From positions 1-64,000 of the forward strand of contig CAYPWL010000003.1 in assembly GCA_964414425.1 (NCBI GenBank): DNA of 64,000 nt, read 5' to 3'. Made by a program: the position numbers and the translations under genes. Origin of the DNA: GYS-P2D sp964414425. Its GTDB lineage: Bacteria; Bacteroidota; Bacteroidia; Chitinophagales; Saprospiraceae. Below are positions 46,923 to 56,327 of this stretch, one piece after another. How positions within the stretch are numbered: position 1 is the first letter of the stretch; every line of letters starts with the position of its first letter. The notes beneath the pieces were generated by a model. It searched no databases and was not told the origin of the DNA. It saw only the letters and a list, made by a program, of their open reading frames with translations.

Positions 46923-47795
46923 ATGCGAGCAGAGTTTTACCTGATATTAACAGCTATATTTTGGGGTGTCAACTTTTATTTTGCCCAACTGATGTTGTCC
47001 GAGTCCAGCGTTGTTGAGGCAGCAACTTGGAGGTACATATTCGGGGTTGGAACCTTGTTAATTATAGGCTGGAATTCACTGAGGAAGATTCGACTACAGG
47101 ATATCTCGATCAAAGGCGTCGTGTTACTTGGATTCATTGGTCTGTTTGCATTCAACGTACTTTTTTTCAAAGGGATGCAACTGACGAATGCGATAAATGC
47201 ATCTCTATTGGTCAATCTTAATCCTATTATGACGGTCCTTTTTGCCTCATGGTTGATCGGTGTCAAGATTACTCGGTATCATATCATTGGTGCAACGATA
47301 TCGATCATTGGAGTGGCTTATCTGCTCTTTCAGGGAGATTGGACACAACTACAAACTCTACAGTTTAATCGAGGAGATCTCTATATTTTTGGTGGAGCTG
47401 TGATCTTCGCTTTGCACAATGTGTGGGTGAAGATGTATCAAGGTAACCTATCCAGTCTCAATTTTACGACGCTCACTAATATAGCATGCCTGACAGGGTT
47501 TCTGCTCTTTATGACCGTACAGCCGGTTTCTTTGAGTGTAAGCCATAGTCCAGAATATTGGATATGGAGTCTTGGCATTGGTACTTTAGGGACTGCGTTG
47601 GCGTACTTCTTTTTCAACAAAGGTGTCGCTATGATCGGTCCAGATCGAGCGAGCATGTTTCTCAATCTCGTGCCTTTGACTACAGTAGTTGCGGGTATTG
47701 TCTTAGGGCGGCCATTGCACGCATATCATATCGTAAGCGGACTGATTATACTAACAGGAGTGACGATTGCGCAGAGAGCAAAGCCAGCGGCATAA
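46923..47795 (+). CDS. DMT-superfamily EamA transporter
   Basis: The 290-aa product has ten hydrophobic segments in two repeats of an EamA domain: FYLILTAIFWGVNFYFAQLML, VNLNPIMTVLFASWLIG, IFGGAVIFALHNVWVK, SLGIGTLGTALAYFFFNKGV and LVPLTTVVAGIVLG. EamA proteins export metabolites such as amino acids or amines; the substrate is unknown. It stands alone between a lipoprotein gene and a convergent GH113-like gene. Confidence 0.92.
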   Translation: MRAEFYLILTAIFWGVNFYFAQLMLSESSVVEAATWRYIFGVGTLLIIGWNSLRKIRLQDISIKGVVLLGFIGLFAFNVLFFKGMQLTNAINASLLVNLNPIMTVLFASWLIGVKITRYHIIGATISIIGVAYLLFQGDWTQLQTLQFNRGDLYIFGGAVIFALHNVWVKMYQGNLSSLNFTTLTNIACLTGFLLFMTVQPVSLSVSHSPEYWIWSLGIGTLGTALAYFFFNKGVAMIGPDRASMFLNLVPLTTVVAGIVLGRPLHAYHIVSGLIILTGVTIAQRAKPAA

Positions 47796-47834
47796 GATGG
47801 AGTTAAATTGCTCCTTAACACGTGATCTGGTGGA

Positions 47835-48890
47835 CTACTTATACCATTCCTTCACCAACTCCAATGCAGGCTTATACTGTACGGTAAAGTCAGCATTGAC
47901 GGGCTCATTGACATGATGTAGCCAGTTCCATAGGAATCCACCAGCTATCCATTCTTCATTCCAAAATGTACGGTATAGCGCCTTCATTAGATTGACCTGA
48001 GCGATGTTATTGGGTGTGTCTCCGCCATGATCGTGTATCCAGGGGGTCTTACCAGCGCTGTCGACGCTGCGATAACCATATTCGGTGAAGAGTATAGGGC
48101 GCTGCTCACGTTCGCTGAGTGCCTTGAGTTTTTTCTTAGTGGGTCGCCACTTTCTGATGGCCTTGCGAACCTTTGGAGTCTTAGCGGCGATGATAGGGAA
48201 GTAAGCATCGATACCGATATAGTCCAGCCTATTCCAAAATGTCACGTAGTTGTACTCGTCCCAGTTGGCACTATAGGTTAGGGCACCTCGATAGATATTT
48301 CTTATCTCGGTGATGAGCTCCTGCCAGAATGCTGGACGATTTCTGATAAACTCCCTCATCTCAGTACCCACACAAAACATGTCTACCTGCAGCGAGTCAG
48401 CGACTTTGGCAAGATCTAAGATGTACTCTTGATAGTTGTCCTCCCAGATTTCCCAGTCTGCGTCACTACGAGCTTTAAAGTCTCCACGCCATTCAGCACG
48501 CTTCGTTTTATCTTCATTTTTGGGTAGGGTAGATTTGTCTAATTTCTCAAGCACGATATGTGGCTTGACGAATACCTTAAGCCCAGCAGTCTTAGCAAGC
48601 GCTATTCCTTGCAATAAAGATTCTCGAGTACTGCCCCAGTAATAATCATCACCATGAGCTGATAGCTCAAGGGTGCGACGATTCATCACTGCTTCTGGTA
48701 TAAATGCCACCCAATTAGCCCCAGTAGTAGCCAGTTGGTCGAGGGCATCAGTATCATATGGTGGTTGATATGGCCCGATGAAGCTTATACCATTAATGCT
48801 CTGTGTCTTATCAGGAAAATCTTGAGCACATACTTGAGTTGTACACAAGTACAAGAATAGAATTATCAAAGAAAAATACTGGGATCTCAA
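47835..48890 (-). CDS. GH113-like secreted glycoside hydrolase (beta-mannanase group)
   Basis: The 351-aa product has a signal peptide (CTTQVCAQ) and a TIM barrel. The acid/base Glu is E177 in MFCVGTEMREF and the nucleophile E270 is in ILFTEYGYRS; DYIGIDAYFPI and GALTYSANWDEY match the GH113 (clan A) pattern. GH113 members hydrolyse beta-mannans; substrate prediction here is moderate. The start is TTG at 48890, because no ATG lies in frame upstream and the encoded signal begins there. The gene lies 22 bases after the BamA-like gene on the same strand and is the last of that unit. Confidence 0.85.
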   Translation of the reverse strand: MRSQYFSLIILFLYLCTTQVCAQDFPDKTQSINGISFIGPYQPPYDTDALDQLATTGANWVAFIPEAVMNRRTLELSAHGDDYYWGSTRESLLQGIALAKTAGLKVFVKPHIVLEKLDKSTLPKNEDKTKRAEWRGDFKARSDADWEIWEDNYQEYILDLAKVADSLQVDMFCVGTEMREFIRNRPAFWQELITEIRNIYRGALTYSANWDEYNYVTFWNRLDYIGIDAYFPIIAAKTPKVRKAIRKWRPTKKKLKALSEREQRPILFTEYGYRSVDSAGKTPWIHDHGGDTPNNIAQVNLMKALYRTFWNEEWIAGGFLWNWLHHVNEPVNADFTVQYKPALELVKEWYK

Positions 48891-48912
48891 CGTAACTGAT
48901 GCTTATGAAATC

Positions 48913-50211
48913 TTAAAAATACTGACCTAATCCAAGGACGATCCCCCGTTGGTTTGGATCGAAAACATCTACGCCATAGTCTATGCGTAAAACTGCTCCA
49001 AATATCTTATTATTGATTATTCGGATACCACCACCAACAAACTCTCTAAATTGATCAGGATTAAATAAATCTGTGATTTCTCCTCCTGGATCACGCCAAC
49101 TGCCCATATCAACGAATCCTACTACTTGGACAGCCCATTTACGAGAAGTCTGTTCTTTAAAGAAAATTGTTCTGCGGTATTCGGCATTGATGACGACTTG
49201 TGCAGTACCCCGATCAATCCGATTGCCTACTCCTCTGAGGTTAACGTGACTGTCCGCCACAAAAGGAGCAAAAGGAGAATCATTGTTAGTAGAAATACCT
49301 AGACGAACCCTAAAGGCAAGATTGGTCCGTTTCTTCTGTCCGATGTGCTTAAAATACATGCCTTGAAACTGTAGACTATTAAACCATGTATTATCAAGAG
49401 TATTAAATACATTTTGATAGGTAAGTCTCCAGGCCCCGCCTTTGAGGTAGAAGAAGTGGTAGTTCAACTTATTAGTCTGATACTCTAATTTTGTCAGAAA
49501 CTTAGGTTGTCTTAGACTTAATGGGATATCAGGATTTTCGCTTACTTGTCCGTCAGACTTATTATAAGTTTCCACGAAATATGATCCACCTATCTCTATC
49601 AAACGATTGAGTCCGAAGTTCCTAATGATAGAAGCAGCGACACTATTATTATCATAGTCATAAAGGACTGTCTGACCTGGGAAAAACAAGGGCTCTCTCG
49701 ATGACCACTTCGTCAAGGATGCAGAGTATCCCCATGGACTATTGTGGATCCGTGGCTTACGGTAAAAAACCTCACCCGAGTGTCGCTGATCGTTATTTTG
49801 ATAATACGCACTCAGCACTTCGCCGCGACCTCTCCAATTAATATCTACAAATCCAACTTGAAACCAGACATTGTTACGGATACCACCAAAGTTGAAGATT
49901 GGCAATAAAGTTTTAATTTCTTCTACGGTATAGGTGAGACCAACACCATCAGACAGAGAGTCGAGGGTATAGCTTGCATTTCCAATACCAGTGGTGTTTT
50001 TAAGCCGTTGTAATCCCTCTTCGATGGTGTTCATATCAATGACGTCACCATCTGCAATGTTAACATTAGTGCGTAGGAAATCTATGTTATTTTTAGAATA
50101 ACCATCAAAATTGATATAACGAGCAACGGTTGTACCAGGATCTTGTCCTAACACAACCGCTGTCGAAAGACATATCAATAGACATGTAATCAGACTTCTA
50201 TAGTCCCTCAT
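48913..50211 (-). CDS. BamA/TamA-like outer-membrane protein
   Basis: The 432-aa product has a signal peptide (VVLGQ), a POTRA-like region (RYINFDGYSKNNIDFLRTNVNIADGDVIDMNTIEEGLQRLKNTTGIGNASYTL, about 30-90) and an Omp85 barrel ending in GIVLGLGQYF. The barrel contains strands FYRKPRIHNSPWGYSASL and VQVVGFVDMGSWR. Like the other small Omp85 gene at 44360-45793, it has a single POTRA-type domain. Its location between a DUF547-barrel gene and a GH113 gene suggests an envelope complex, unproven. Confidence 0.85.
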   Translation of the reverse strand: MRDYRSLITCLLICLSTAVVLGQDPGTTVARYINFDGYSKNNIDFLRTNVNIADGDVIDMNTIEEGLQRLKNTTGIGNASYTLDSLSDGVGLTYTVEEIKTLLPIFNFGGIRNNVWFQVGFVDINWRGRGEVLSAYYQNNDQRHSGEVFYRKPRIHNSPWGYSASLTKWSSREPLFFPGQTVLYDYDNNSVAASIIRNFGLNRLIEIGGSYFVETYNKSDGQVSENPDIPLSLRQPKFLTKLEYQTNKLNYHFFYLKGGAWRLTYQNVFNTLDNTWFNSLQFQGMYFKHIGQKKRTNLAFRVRLGISTNNDSPFAPFVADSHVNLRGVGNRIDRGTAQVVINAEYRRTIFFKEQTSRKWAVQVVGFVDMGSWRDPGGEITDLFNPDQFREFVGGGIRIINNKIFGAVLRIDYGVDVFDPNQRGIVLGLGQYF

Positions 50212-50216
50212 TCATA

Positions 50217-50231
50217 GAGTAAATTTTACTC
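50217..50231. promoter_or_regulatory. Palindrome between the two outer-membrane genes
   Basis: GAGTAAA and TTTACTC flank one central T in the 35-base gap between the DUF547-barrel stop and the BamA-like ATG. It could be an operator or an RNA hairpin controlling the downstream gene; its position 5 bases before the start codon would hinder ribosome loading. Confidence 0.35.
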
Positions 50232-50246
50232 AGTTTGATTGCAGAA

Positions 50247-51818
50247 TTAATAATTACCTAAGTTAAACCTTAATCCTAAATTAAATGTTGCCGCTTGCCC
50301 ACCAGAATCAGCTAAAAAGTTATTACTAAAATCTGTATATAACAATTCTAATTCCAGATTAGGAGTAAATTGATACTTTGTTCCTATCCCGAACTGTCTG
50401 AAGTATTCAAAGTTTTCTAACCAGAATGGAGAGTAACCTGCTAATGCGTAGAAGATTGTTTTCTTGCTGGCGTTGTAGCTGATGATGGCTGTTGCAGGTG
50501 TAGAGATTCTATTAGACTCACCGCTTCCTAAATCTTCAATTAAGAAATCTATCTCTGTGAATAATGACCAGTTATTACCGATCGGGAAGTCATTGAAGAA
50601 TTGAGTCCACCAAATATTACCATCCCACTCAAGGAATGGAAGAGGCTCTCTGCCGTCGCTACCGTCCCTACCTTCGAGGTCTGAACCAATAGCAAATAAG
50701 AACTGACTCTGAATAGAGAAGTTAGCCCATTCTTTGACCGGTGCCCATCTGATTTGTGGGCCAGCTCCAGTAAACCCTGATCTTTGTCCTCGAGTTAAAT
50801 TCTCTTCAGAATTTCCAAATACACTCAATAGACTTGAAGGCAAATTATCATTGCGGGTTCTACGGTAACGACCCGTGTAACCAATGTTAAAACGATCACT
50901 CAATCCATACAACACATTATAACTCGTCGTGAAAAATGATGATCGCTCACTCAAGTTTCCTTGACCGTCATTGCCGGTACGTTGAGAGAACAAGTTGTTA
51001 AACACTTTATACTCCCATGTGCCCTTCGCTATTGTTGAGGATACAATGTATCGTGCTGAGTTGTTTCCTCCTCCAGTACTACTCGCAGAGCCTATAGTAT
51101 TTTTCGCACCTGCTACATCATTAATAGCCCAGTCGTAATCATAGTAGTATAACTTAGATGCCGTAGATAGATCATTGTCTCTATACCCATTGATATACTG
51201 AATTACTGCTTTTTTGTTACCACCAAAATCACTTCTGTACCAATCAAATATCTGTGACAAACCGATTCTGCCGTCTCCCGTCTGTATGAACCGAGGATTG
51301 TTAAGTGCTTGCTTTGTTTGTCTATCCAACTGCTGCTCCAATAAGATCGGAGTGTATGCAAAGTTGGTGATCGGTGGGCATCCCAAGGCACCACACACTA
51401 AGACAAAGTGATAGCGAGGATCTTTATATTCTTTTAAAAGGAAATCTTTTTCAAAAGAGTTGAGCGTGTATTGCTGCCCTGCGATGGTATGATCCTTACG
51501 ATCAAAGAATCCACTAATCTCATTGAGTGTCTCCAATGGATAGGCTTTAGCCGCTTCATTAATTACGATTAGGTTATAAGCATTGATGTAGAATGCTTGC
51601 TTGGTCATATCGTCGTCGCCACTTACATCTGCCGTAGAGATATAATCGACCAAGTTTTTTAAATCGGCGCTGCTTTTCGCTGCCTCATAGTCAACTTTTC
51701 CGTTTGTAACAACTGATCCGAGGAAGTTATGCACATCATCAAAAAACTGACTATTGATTTCTGCATGTCCAGCGGAACTGAATAAGATTATTGCGATAAT
51801 TGCATTTAGGACTTTCAT
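50247..51818 (-). CDS. DUF547 domain fused to an outer-membrane beta-barrel
   Basis: The 523-aa product has a signal peptide (ending GHAE), a DUF547 domain (about 30-235) and an outer-membrane barrel (about 255-523). The DUF547 landmarks are QAFYINAYNLIVINEA, FDRKDHTIAGQQYTLNSFE, DPRYHFVLVCGALGCPPITNF and FDWYRSDFGG. The linker is Gly/Ser/Asn-rich (TIGSASSTGGGNNS). The second half consists of alternating Tyr/Asn-rich strands (RYIVSSTIAKGTWEYKVFNNLF, SQRTGNDGQG, FGIGTKYQFTPNLELELLYTDF, NLGLRFNLGNY). I do not recall this exact fusion. The domain order would place DUF547 in the periplasm as an N-terminal plug-like unit. The stop is 36 bases before the next ATG. Confidence 0.88.
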   Translation of the reverse strand: MKVLNAIIAIILFSSAGHAEINSQFFDDVHNFLGSVVTNGKVDYEAAKSSADLKNLVDYISTADVSGDDDMTKQAFYINAYNLIVINEAAKAYPLETLNEISGFFDRKDHTIAGQQYTLNSFEKDFLLKEYKDPRYHFVLVCGALGCPPITNFAYTPILLEQQLDRQTKQALNNPRFIQTGDGRIGLSQIFDWYRSDFGGNKKAVIQYINGYRDNDLSTASKLYYYDYDWAINDVAGAKNTIGSASSTGGGNNSARYIVSSTIAKGTWEYKVFNNLFSQRTGNDGQGNLSERSSFFTTSYNVLYGLSDRFNIGYTGRYRRTRNDNLPSSLLSVFGNSEENLTRGQRSGFTGAGPQIRWAPVKEWANFSIQSQFLFAIGSDLEGRDGSDGREPLPFLEWDGNIWWTQFFNDFPIGNNWSLFTEIDFLIEDLGSGESNRISTPATAIISYNASKKTIFYALAGYSPFWLENFEYFRQFGIGTKYQFTPNLELELLYTDFSNNFLADSGGQAATFNLGLRFNLGNY

Positions 51819-52152
51819 AGTTAATTTAGTTTCGTAGTATAAATAGATTTGATTGATACTTGTTGTAGAGTTGAATAAATATCAAGTTCAAGTCTTATAT
51901 GAGCACGTTTCAAATTAAGTTGCCCGAGGAAAGCTTGAAGATCGAAACTTGACAAATTCTTAACGTTTAGATATGTCTATCATATCGGGATATGCAACTC
52001 TATTGGATCTTCAATAATGAGTCCGATCAAATGAGGTGAAAGGGTTTTTTGAAAGTCTTACTATCCCCACACTGTATAGGAGTACTACTAAGCTAAAATA
52101 AAGGATGGATCGCAGGATAAAATTCAATGAACTGGATCCTCTGTCATTACTG
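51819..52152. other. 334-base gap between two minus-strand genes
   Basis: No gene recognised. A minus-strand TTG frame ending at 52011 would give a 38-residue hydrophobic peptide with one membrane segment (FILRSILYFSLVVLLYSVGIV), but start and context are weak. The region should carry the promoter of the DUF547-barrel gene; no TAnnTTTG match is obvious. Confidence 0.4.
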
Positions 52153-53172
52153 CTATTGTAGGGCTTCTTTGATTTCCTCACGACCATCACCATGAAGGGC
52201 GAATCGACCTTTATCTCTGGCGTGCACATATTCAGTCTCGGGCCATGGCCATCCCCCGAATTGTGTTCGTCCATAATCTCTCATGGTCTGTTGGATTTCT
52301 TCTTGTGTATTCATCACAAATGGGCCATGCTGTACGACAGGTTCATTGATCGGAACCCCTTCTAATACAAGGAGTTCGCTTGGGAGATCACCGTTGTAGA
52401 TAGAGATATCTTGATCTGCAGCGAGTTGGACGAGATGATTGGATTGTATCTTTTGATCTCCGATTTTTAGATCTGCTTCATTATAATAATAAAGCGTTCT
52501 ATTTGCCTCTGCGACTGTACGAGGCATGACCCAGTGCGCCTTTGCCTCCATTTTGACAGTATAGATAGATACTGCATGAGAAGCGTCTGCCGCCCAAGAA
52601 TCAGGGGTTGGATCTAACGCAGTGGTACTCCCGAGAGTGCCAGCTACTAATCTGATAGTCGTAGATAGATTATTCTGATCCGTATGTTGGATGATGGGAA
52701 TGTCCTCACTCCAGAGCATCTTAAAATGAGGATCTACCATCTTCGAGTAGCTGGGGAGATTGAGCCAGATCTGCATCATTTCCAGTGGATTGGAGGATTC
52801 AGAGTTGATTAGGGGAAACATCTCAGAGTGGAGTACGCCTCGACCTGCTGTCATCCATTGGACATCTCCACCCATAAATCGGCCCGCAGCACCCATAGAG
52901 TCAGAATGATCCACCACACCTTCTAAATTTATCGTGATCGTCTCAAATCCTCTGTGGGGATGATAGGGAAATCCAGGAATCGTCTTGCCATGATACATCC
53001 TAAAGTCATCCTTGAGGACAAAGTCAGAACCGATATTTCGCCCTGATAGCTCAGCAGGATCTATTCCCATGTATTCTTTGCCCGGAGGATAGTGATCCTT
53101 GTGATATGCACAAAACAAAAAAGGATCTTGTGTCTGCCAAGGGAATCCTAATGGCTGTATGGATTGAATCAT
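52153..53172 (-). CDS. Pirin-family bicupin protein
   Basis: The 339-aa product has the pirin N-terminal iron-site block YHPHRGFETITINLEGVVDHSDSMG, GRFMGGDVQWMTAGRGVLHSEMFP, and a C-terminal cupin (INEPVVQHGPFVMNTQEEIQQTMRDY) ending in the pirin signature. Bacterial pirins are iron-binding bicupins; a few are quercetinases. The start is ATG 53172; the in-frame TTG 53196 adds 8 residues. No signal peptide. The family is well defined but substrate and partner are unknown. Confidence 0.93.
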   Translation of the reverse strand: MIQSIQPLGFPWQTQDPFLFCAYHKDHYPPGKEYMGIDPAELSGRNIGSDFVLKDDFRMYHGKTIPGFPYHPHRGFETITINLEGVVDHSDSMGAAGRFMGGDVQWMTAGRGVLHSEMFPLINSESSNPLEMMQIWLNLPSYSKMVDPHFKMLWSEDIPIIQHTDQNNLSTTIRLVAGTLGSTTALDPTPDSWAADASHAVSIYTVKMEAKAHWVMPRTVAEANRTLYYYNEADLKIGDQKIQSNHLVQLAADQDISIYNGDLPSELLVLEGVPINEPVVQHGPFVMNTQEEIQQTMRDYGRTQFGGWPWPETEYVHARDKGRFALHGDGREEIKEALQ

Positions 53173-53370
53173 CGTTGTCGGTATTTTATTAAACAAAATG
53201 CAGATTCTATGTAGTCATATTGTAGAAGGGGACAGCGACATATTTCAGTGTCCCATATATAGAATGAAAGACAAAGTGGACTAATTTGTTTTAGCTATAC
53301 TCCTGTTAGTTTAAAAGTTTATTTCTTCATAAACAAGGGAGATCGAATAGATCAATATTTAACAAACCGA

Positions 53371-55410
53371 ATGACCACAATCCTCAATTACTTCTTACTT
53401 CTGTCAGTTACTGTTAGTTCGGTATGTCTGTCAGCTCAACACCCTGATTCCAGCAATCCCATGGATTCTATCACCTTACATGAGGCCATAGATAATATTG
53501 CGATTAGAGCGGATAGTCTGAAGCAAGAAGAGTTGGCGTATGTACATACCCTGCTGCAATCGGCCTTAATGTTATCGGATACTTCTACTTACTATGACTT
53601 TAGTCTACATATTGCAAGACATCATTTTTACAATAAGGAGTTGTTTGATGAGGGTATTCTATTTCTAAGAGCATGTAAATCAAGAATTGGTAACGGGATG
53701 AATCGGCATGGGGATTTCGAGAATTCGCTTGGGATCTTCCACAAGAAGAATAATTACTATTCAGAATCTTTGGAGCATTTCTTTGCAAGTGTCAATTGGT
53801 ATGAGAAATATGAGCCCTTGTATGCCACAGCTCCCTTAGGTAATCTTTCTGAGATGTACTTTTTGAATAAAGAGTATGACAAAGCGCTCAAGTACAATTT
53901 ACAAGCCTTGGGTTACACTCAACAGCTTGAAGAGGGGGATGAAAAATTAAACTACCTGACTATTGATTATTTTAGAATAGGTGAGATATTCAGTGCTCAA
54001 GAGAATTATGAAGAAGCTGATCACTACTTCAATAAGTCCATAGATATAGCCCGGAATATAGGTGACTCTGGTGCTATGTTAGTGTATGCTATAACCCAAG
54101 CACTACCTACATATATAGATACCAAAAATTATAAGCGTTGTCGACAGTTGATAGCGGAGGCTGATGCTATCTGCGCCGGAGATGACGGACAATGCAATTA
54201 TGTGATGAACTATCAACTTCAGAAAAGTAGATTTTATCTGCACTCGGGTCAAGCACAAAATGCGCGTCATCCAGAAGATTTCGCTAAAAAGAACGTGAGT
54301 ATAAATGATGAAATCAATGCATATGCTGTCGAGTATTATGGAGCTATGGGAGACTCAACAGCACAAATTAAATCTTATCAAAAGATTATCGCCCTGAATG
54401 AAGACCAAGCTATAAAGGATAGAATTAATGCTTTTTCAAGCATAGAGAAGAACTACTTAAATAGAAAATTGCAAGAAGAGAATCTTCAACTCTCTGAGAA
54501 GAATCTATCTGCCAGTAGAGCGAATATCATTATAAGCGTTATCCTACTTATGTTATTAATGCTATTTATCTCTCAGTATCTGCACAATCGAAGAGTAAAA
54601 AAGCTAAATGGCCTCCTCGAAGAAAGGAGCGAAGAATTAGAAAGTACGCATTCAGAATTAGCTAAATCTTACGAAGAGTTAGAACGATTTAACTTCAGCG
54701 CAGCACATGACCTTAAAACTCCATTAAGGATGATTGTAAATTACACCCAACTGGCCGAAAGAAGATTGACCTCAGATCAGGATAGGCCAGCAGATAATAC
54801 TACCATGGAGTATCTCTCATATGTTAGGGAGGGCGGTGTAAGACTGCACTATCTAATCTCTGATATCATGGACTATACATCTATAGAGCGAGTAGATTGT
54901 TATAATCAGAATCGACCACTTGACCTAAACGACATTATCAGAGATATAGAATTGTCCTTGAGAGATGACAAGGAAAATAAAGGGGAGATAAGCATTAGTA
55001 ATGAAAAGTTGCCAGCTATAGAGAGTCATTACAACTCATTGTATGTCATACTGCAAAACGTAATTGAGAATGGCATCAAGTATAACGAGTCAGAACAGCC
55101 GGAGATCATCATTACTTCTGGAGAAGATCAAGACTTTCATTACATCTATGTATCGGACAATGGAATAGGAATAGAAGAAGCGTATCAAGAAAAGGTATTT
55201 GATATGTTTTATCGATTACACAATAACAATGTTTACAAGGGCACCGGACTTGGACTTGCCATCGCAAAGAAAACTATCGAAAAAATGCGGGGGGACATAT
55301 CCATCTCATCTCAATTGAATCAAGGGACGAGGGTAACGATTAAACTACCAAGGAAGCCATGTGAAAAATCGCTCAAGAAATTATCGCAAGCTGCAACTGC
55401 CATGGCATAA
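53371..55410 (+). CDS. TPR-containing sensor histidine kinase
   Basis: The 679-aa product has a signal peptide (1-21), a TPR-type helical sensor region (about 30-360, including YSESLEHFFASVNWYEKYE and ILFNKEYDKALKYNLQALG), one membrane helix (about 387-405), a coiled coil and a kinase core. The phosphorylation site is H446 in AAHDLKTPLRMI. The ATP lid shows N box NVIENGIKYNES, G1 DNGIGIEEAY and G2 GTGLGLAI. No response regulator gene adjoins it, so the partner is elsewhere. Orphan kinases of this layout (TPR in the periplasm) are common in Bacteroidota. Confidence 0.93.
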   Translation: MTTILNYFLLLSVTVSSVCLSAQHPDSSNPMDSITLHEAIDNIAIRADSLKQEELAYVHTLLQSALMLSDTSTYYDFSLHIARHHFYNKELFDEGILFLRACKSRIGNGMNRHGDFENSLGIFHKKNNYYSESLEHFFASVNWYEKYEPLYATAPLGNLSEMYFLNKEYDKALKYNLQALGYTQQLEEGDEKLNYLTIDYFRIGEIFSAQENYEEADHYFNKSIDIARNIGDSGAMLVYAITQALPTYIDTKNYKRCRQLIAEADAICAGDDGQCNYVMNYQLQKSRFYLHSGQAQNARHPEDFAKKNVSINDEINAYAVEYYGAMGDSTAQIKSYQKIIALNEDQAIKDRINAFSSIEKNYLNRKLQEENLQLSEKNLSASRANIIISVILLMLLMLFISQYLHNRRVKKLNGLLEERSEELESTHSELAKSYEELERFNFSAAHDLKTPLRMIVNYTQLAERRLTSDQDRPADNTTMEYLSYVREGGVRLHYLISDIMDYTSIERVDCYNQNRPLDLNDIIRDIELSLRDDKENKGEISISNEKLPAIESHYNSLYVILQNVIENGIKYNESEQPEIIITSGEDQDFHYIYVSDNGIGIEEAYQEKVFDMFYRLHNNNVYKGTGLGLAIAKKTIEKMRGDISISSQLNQGTRVTIKLPRKPCEKSLKKLSQAATAMA

Positions 55411-55443
55411 GCAGGTATTACAGGGGGTACAGAAGAGTTCATC

Positions 55444-56322
55444 TTATTGCCATATATGATAGGTCCGCGACCATTGTGCAGTCTCATTAGGGCGTACTTC
55501 AACCTTATGGAATAACTCAGGGCAGATCACATGGGAGCTCCCCCAGAGATTGACCTTATACGCATTGAAATCGCCAGTTTCGGTGATATTTAGACCCATC
55601 GGATGATAGCTTAGGTGCCATTGTGCTGATACAGGCTGCTCTCCCGTAAGTTCGCTAAAGAAGAATTCTTCACTGGGAGTACTCCTAAACGATACGCTAT
55701 CATCAGTGAAGCGTACTACTTCATCAGGATTAACGACTTCGTCACATCTACTCGTATCAATTATAAATGGAAACTGTAGCTTATAGTCCTCAGTCATAGG
55801 CTCATGATTGACGGCTAAGAAATTATGGACATACTCTGTAGTAATGATTTTATATGGACTCTTATTAGTGAGCACGTAGGATAGCTTCAGCTCATTATTT
55901 ATGAGTTGGATAGTCTTTCTTAAATGATAGGATAGCGTAGCACGATTGTCTGCGGTGCAGCTGATCACGATCTTGTACTGAGAGCTGTCAAGATCAAACT
56001 TAGCAGGTATGATTGAGTATGGATGTAAGAAGTCGTATGCGTCATCTTCTTTTCGGAGACTGCCGATGCCGATCTTGTCAAAGTAAGAACCATGCTTGGT
56101 GAGCTCATAACCTTGTGGCCCGCCGATGTCAAATTCATTGTAAAGTCCGGCACCGTGATGTCGGATCTGCTGCCCTTTGTGATACTCTGAGGTCGTCAAT
56201 GGGATGTCGTGGTACCGTATTGTTCGGATTTTGCCAGTCCAGTCAAACCGCGAAAACCGATATCCTTCGTGAGGTAAGTCAACCTCCACATAGAGCTCCG
56301 AATTCTTTAGGATATGAGGCAT
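55444..56322 (-). CDS. Galactose-mutarotase-like fold protein (aldose epimerase type)
   Basis: The 292-aa product has features of the galactose mutarotase-like superfamily: LYVEVDLPHEGYRFSRFDWTGKI near the N-terminus, HHGAGLYNEFDIGGPQGYE with the histidine and glutamate, and SAQWHLSYHPMGLNI, FNAYKVNLWG near the C-terminus. No signal peptide. It may act on free sugars or on a sugar-like polymer. It begins 5 bases after the stop of the metalloprotease gene, so the two are cotranscribed; a functional link is unclear. Confidence 0.75.
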   Translation of the reverse strand: MPHILKNSELYVEVDLPHEGYRFSRFDWTGKIRTIRYHDIPLTTSEYHKGQQIRHHGAGLYNEFDIGGPQGYELTKHGSYFDKIGIGSLRKEDDAYDFLHPYSIIPAKFDLDSSQYKIVISCTADNRATLSYHLRKTIQLINNELKLSYVLTNKSPYKIITTEYVHNFLAVNHEPMTEDYKLQFPFIIDTSRCDEVVNPDEVVRFTDDSVSFRSTPSEEFFFSELTGEQPVSAQWHLSYHPMGLNITETGDFNAYKVNLWGSSHVICPELFHKVEVRPNETAQWSRTYHIWQ

Positions 56323-56327
56323 AGAGC

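Noticed and set aside
52011..52274. Membrane peptide gene downstream of pirin
   Set aside because: The frame overlaps the pirin end in another frame and the hydrophobic stretch of about 25 residues has a weak TTG start.
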